Below the pieces are notes generated by a model. The model saw nothing but the letters and a program-made list of their open reading frames with translations. It searched no databases and had not been told where the DNA came from. A DNA stretch of 9,502 bases, taken from Solirubrobacterales bacterium. Its GTDB lineage: Bacteria > Actinomycetota > Thermoleophilia > Solirubrobacterales > Solirubrobacteraceae. Position numbers and translations under genes: made by a program. Below are positions 7,145-9,502 of the stretch, piece after piece (position 1 is the stretch's first letter; every line of letters starts with the position of its first letter). The stretch is taken from contig JACCYI010000089.1 in assembly GCA_013696535.1 (NCBI GenBank), positions 1 through 9,502 on the forward strand, given 5' to 3'.

Positions 7145-8269
7145 TCACCGCCCTGATACCTGCGGACGCGTACCCAACTGCACGGTAGCCGTCTGCTCGT
7201 CCGAACCCCTGAAGTAGCGGATCTCGAGCTTCTCGCCGGGCTTGCGCTCGATGACGACCTTCTGCACGTCGGCCGCCTCCTTGACGGCCTTTCCGGCGAT
7301 CTCGACGACGCGGTCGCCGACCCGCAGGCCGGAACGTTGGGCGGGCCCGCCGGGAACCACCGAGCGGATCACGGCGCCCTGCCCGGATCCTGACGCGTCG
7401 CCGGTCGCGATGCCCACGTACGGGCGGTCGACCTTGCCGTCGCGCTCGAGCAGCGGCACGACTTCCTTGACCGTGTCGATCGGGACCGCGAAGCCGACGC
7501 CCGAGTTCGATCCAGAGCCACCGTTGGTGGCGATCTGCGAGTTCACGCCAATGGCCCGCCCTTCGGCATCGAGCAGCGGGCCACCCGAGTTGCCCGGGTT
7601 GATCGCCGCGTCGGTCTGCACGACGCCCGAGATCGGGAAGCCGTTGGGCGACTCGATCTCACGGTCCAGCGCGGACACGATGCCGGTGGTGACCGATCCC
7701 GACAGCCCGAACGGCGAGCCGATCGCGATCGTCGCCTCGCCCGGCCGCAGGCCCTTGGACTCGCCCAGGACGAGTGGCTTCAAGCCGCCCTTCACCGCGG
7801 TCGGATCGATTTTGAGCAGGGCGAGATCCGTGGAAGGGTCGGTGCCGACGACGCGGGCCTTGATCGGCTGGCCGTCCTCACCGAAGCGCACCCGGACGTC
7901 CGAGGCGCCGTCCACGACGTGCTGGTTCGTGACGATGTCGCCGCCACGGTCGATCACGAAGCCTGACCCCGACGCGGACTGCCCGCCCTGCTGGCCGAGC
8001 CCCGGCTGTGAGACCTGTCCCGAGCGGGCCGAGATGAACACCACACCGGTGGAGACCCTCTCGTAGATGTCGGCGACAGAAGTGGATGTCCCGACCGGAG
8101 CCGCCGAGCGTTGAGCAGGTGTGGCGGCGGTTGCGACGCCCTGCTTCGGGTCGGAGCCGTCGAAGATCCCGGTCAGGGAGAGCACGGCGACGACTAAAGC
8201 GACCGATACGGCTCCGAGGAGCAGAAAGGCGAGGTTGGAGCGGCGCGGGTAGGAGGTCATGCAAGCCAT
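7145..8269 (-). CDS. HtrA/DegP-like trypsin-fold serine protease with PDZ domain, membrane anchored
   Basis: A 374-residue protein with a short positively charged N-terminus (PRR at 8-10), one hydrophobic helix (about 13-32), a Ser/Thr/Ala-rich linker (about 40-65), a trypsin-like domain (about 66-275) and one PDZ domain (about 284-366). The catalytic triad is complete: H117 in TNQHVVDG, D148 in STDLALLKI, and S228 in GNSGGPLL. QTDAAINPGNSGGP (218-231) is the HtrA signature. It should act outside the cytoplasmic membrane, cutting or refolding damaged exported proteins; the anchor and single PDZ resemble actinobacterial HtrA/PepD and E. coli DegS. A Gly/Gln-rich loop (about 84-101) precedes the catalytic histidine. 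ATG 8269 is used; ATG 8260 (M4) is equally possible, as neither has a clear ribosome site. Its stop overlaps the distal MoxR start, placing the protease first in the MoxR operon. Confidence 0.95.
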   Translation of the reverse strand: MACMTSYPRRSNLAFLLLGAVSVALVVAVLSLTGIFDGSDPKQGVATAATPAQRSAAPVGTSTSVADIYERVSTGVVFISARSGQVSQPGLGQQGGQSASGSGFVIDRGGDIVTNQHVVDGASDVRVRFGEDGQPIKARVVGTDPSTDLALLKIDPTAVKGGLKPLVLGESKGLRPGEATIAIGSPFGLSGSVTTGIVSALDREIESPNGFPISGVVQTDAAINPGNSGGPLLDAEGRAIGVNSQIATNGGSGSNSGVGFAVPIDTVKEVVPLLERDGKVDRPYVGIATGDASGSGQGAVIRSVVPGGPAQRSGLRVGDRVVEIAGKAVKEAADVQKVVIERKPGEKLEIRYFRGSDEQTATVQLGTRPQVSGR

Positions 8270-8349
8270 AAGAGCGGCTTCACCCCAAGAGGGCCTCAGT
8301 AACGGCTCACGGAAACGTAAAGGTCAGCAGGGCTCGTACGGGTGACGAA
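8270..8349 (-). promoter_or_regulatory. 80-base gap before the protease operon, weak promoter candidate
   Basis: This gap between the glycerate kinase stop and the protease start is the largest non-coding stretch in the window and the only place upstream of the five-gene minus-strand unit where a promoter could sit outside coding sequence. On minus I see CTGACC (a -35-like hexamer) followed after about 17 bases by an A/T-containing stretch, CGTTACTGAG, but no good -10 box. No clear inverted repeat with a T-run is visible, so there may be no terminator, and read-through from the glycerate kinase gene is possible. Confidence 0.25.
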
Positions 8350-9153
8350 TCACGCCCGCCCGTCGGCCAAATCTGACCCGAGCTGCTCTCCCGCGGCCTC
8401 GAGCGCCTCGAGGGTGGTGGCTTCGAGTACGCGTTGAAGGTCGATCATCCGCCTGCCGAAGAGGTCGAGGTCAGCCGTCCCGACCACCGCGTGAAGCGGA
8501 ACGCCCGCCTGGCGCGTCCGCTGGCCGATCTCGCCCACGACACTGCCAGTGAGCGTGTGGGAGTCGAGCCTTCCCTCGCCGGTCACCACCGCTCGGGCGG
8601 CGCGCATGCGATCGTCGAAGCCGAGGGCGTCGAGGATCCAGCGCGCCCCTGGCTCGAGCACCGCGCCCTGCGCCGCCCAGAGCTCGGTTCGTAAGTCTCC
8701 GTGACACAGGAGCACGAGCCTCGCGCCGCCGATGCCGCCGTGTTCGGCGATGGCTCGCAGGGCGCCGGCCCCGTCGTCCGAGCCGTCGGGGGCGACGAGG
8801 ATCACCTTCGCACCGGCGTCCACCGCGGCGCAGACCAGCTCGCCCATCCAATACGACGAGGAAGCGGCGCCGGTGTCCTCGACGAGTGCTGTGCCACCGT
8901 CCTCGAGCAGCGCGAAGCTCCCGGGGACCGCGCGGCCTAAGGGAGCGGCGACGATCTCTCCGCCGAGCGCGGGGAGGAGAGCGTCCGTGGTCCCCTGACC
9001 GCCGTCGGCCACGGGGCAGAGGTCGGGTGGCATGAGGCCCGCGCGTTCGAGCCCCCGTCCGATCGCGCCGGCCACCTCGGAAGCCCGGAGGGTGCCCTTG
9101 AAGGAGTCGGGCGCGACGAGGACCGGGCGTTCGCGCAAGATGGGTCCCGGCAT
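8350..9153 (-). CDS. Shortened glycerate kinase homologue (GlxK/GarK family) with in-frame losses
   Basis: Glycerate kinases of this family phosphorylate glycerate and are usually about 370-380 residues; this one has 267 from ATG 9153 (273 from GTG 9171). The ends are typical: LVAPDSFKGTLRASEVA (12-28), CPVADGGQGTTDALL (46-60), the C-terminal LDALGFDDRMRAARAVVTGE (174-193), and ATTLEALEAAGEQL (245-258). Three parts of the core are altered. The family's E-x-A-x-ASGL to STxGTGEL stretch is cut to EDTGAASSSYWMGEL (92-106). The GGSATxDGGAG loop reads PDGSDDGAG (122-130). After LVLLC (146-150) the CDV-TNPL, FGPQKG and GAAGG blocks are gone, leaving a direct join to GAVLEPGARWILDAL (163-177). The frame is open throughout, so this is not a simple frameshifted pseudogene. 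It may be an inactive remnant, a regulator or an altered enzyme. Its start codon overlaps that of the divergent LigD-like gene. Confidence 0.8.
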   Translation of the reverse strand: MPGPILRERPVLVAPDSFKGTLRASEVAGAIGRGLERAGLMPPDLCPVADGGQGTTDALLPALGGEIVAAPLGRAVPGSFALLEDGGTALVEDTGAASSSYWMGELVCAAVDAGAKVILVAPDGSDDGAGALRAIAEHGGIGGARLVLLCHGDLRTELWAAQGAVLEPGARWILDALGFDDRMRAARAVVTGEGRLDSHTLTGSVVGEIGQRTRQAGVPLHAVVGTADLDLFGRRMIDLQRVLEATTLEALEAAGEQLGSDLADGRA

Positions 9154-9502
9154 GCCCTCCAAAGATGTCACGGTCTACGAACTGGACGGCCATGAGGTGT
9201 GGCTGTCCAATCCCGGCAGGGTGTACTTCCCGGCTTCGGGCGTCACCAAGGAGCAGCTTGCCGACTACCACGTGGAGTGCGCCCAAGCCCTGCTCAACCA
9301 CTTGCGAGAGCGTCCGACCATGCTCAAGCGGTTCCCGGGCGGCATCGAGACGAAGGCCATCTGCCAGAAGCGCGTGCCCGAGAAGCGCCCGGAGTGGGTC
9401 CAGACCTGCGTCCTGAAGTTCCCGAGTTGGCGCTCCGCGGAAGAGCTGGTGCCGAGCGACGCCGCGCATCTGGTCTGGGCCGTGTCGCTCGGCAACGTGG
9501 AT
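9152..9502 (+). CDS. ligD: LigD-type polymerase/primase domain protein (3' end outside window)
   Basis: The first 117 residues of an archaeo-eukaryotic primase-like polymerase domain as found in bacterial LigD, the NHEJ enzyme that fills ends and joins double-strand breaks together with Ku. Family blocks visible are LSNPGRVYFPASGVTKEQLA (18-37), LRERPTMLKRFPGG (51-64), QKRVPEKRPEWVQT (71-84) and HLVWAVSLGNVD (106-117), in the order and spacing of the LigD polymerase domain; the catalytic metal aspartates would lie beyond the edge. It may be a stand-alone polymerase protein, as in many actinobacteria, or the N-terminal domain of a full LigD; the window cannot tell. I use ATG 9152; an in-frame ATG at 9140 is possible. 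Neither has a good ribosome site, and the promoter must lie inside the divergent glycerate kinase gene. Confidence 0.85.
   Translation, partial: MPSKDVTVYELDGHEVWLSNPGRVYFPASGVTKEQLADYHVECAQALLNHLRERPTMLKRFPGGIETKAICQKRVPEKRPEWVQTCVLKFPSWRSAEELVPSDAAHLVWAVSLGNVD

Noticed and set aside
8270..8349. Possible small RNA or riboswitch in the gap before the protease gene
   Set aside because: The gap is only 80 bases, with no clear stem-loop or known riboswitch core visible by eye.
8471..9469. Minus-strand open frame of about 332 codons spanning the glycerate kinase and LigD-like genes
   Set aside because: It overlaps two recognisable genes in another frame, and its Arg-rich sequence has no family resemblance.
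1..9502. Anti-phage defence island, suggested by the helicase, LigD-like polymerase, MoxR-VWA and HtrA genes
   Set aside because: Some defence systems include MoxR-VWA or YprA-like helicases, but these genes lie in separate units with ordinary chromosomal neighbours and no nuclease, toxin or mobile element, so housekeeping repair and stress roles explain them better.

Overview
The window is GC-rich, gene-dense bacterial DNA with very short or negative gaps between genes, GTG starts and GTGA/ATGA stop-start overlaps. Together with the protein families present (a GT81 glucosyl-3-phosphoglycerate synthase relative, a LigD-type NHEJ polymerase domain, a YprA-type helicase), this points to an actinobacterium. 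My best guess is a member of the Thermoleophilia (Solirubrobacterales/Gaiellales-like), from remembered family sequences and not from any search. I see no rRNA, tRNA, CRISPR array, insertion sequence or phage gene.

Layout. (1) 1-1155, minus: the N-terminal part of a YprA/MrfA-like DEAH-box helicase, cut by the left edge. (2) A 65-base divergent gap, then a plus-strand pair at 1221-2881: a GT81 protein related to glucosyl-3-phosphoglycerate synthase, overlapping by ATGA a HAD-superfamily phosphatase of the mannosyl/glucosyl-3-phosphoglycerate phosphatase type. (3) 2870-8269, minus, read right to left: a membrane-anchored HtrA-like protease with a PDZ domain, a MoxR AAA+ ATPase, a DUF58 protein, a BatA-like von Willebrand factor A membrane protein, and an M20-family amidohydrolase. 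The first four junctions are overlapping or nearly so, so this looks like one transcription unit. Its last gene converges on and overlaps the phosphatase by 12 bases. (4) 8350-9153, minus: a shortened glycerate kinase homologue 80 bases upstream of the protease. (5) 9152-9502, plus: the start of a LigD-type polymerase/primase protein, cut by the right edge, whose start codon overlaps the glycerate kinase start codon.

How the genes work together. MoxR, DUF58 and VWA proteins form a known module in which the ATPase is thought to act with VWA partners on maturation of other proteins or complexes. Here a periplasm-facing HtrA protease leads the unit, which suggests an envelope-stress or protein-quality role. 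The GT81/HAD pair would by family make and dephosphorylate glucosyl-3-phosphoglycerate to give glucosylglycerate, a compatible solute or precursor of methylglucose polysaccharides.

The most unusual observation is that two enzymes of 3-phosphoglycerate/glycerate metabolism in this window look altered at the active site. The GT81 protein lacks most of its nucleotide-sugar and metal-binding signatures while keeping the acceptor region. The glycerate kinase is about 100 residues short, with several clean in-frame losses in its catalytic core. The HAD phosphatase between them is intact in all four motifs. These could be pseudoenzymes or enzymes with a changed function. The comparison rests on remembered family sequences and needs an alignment.
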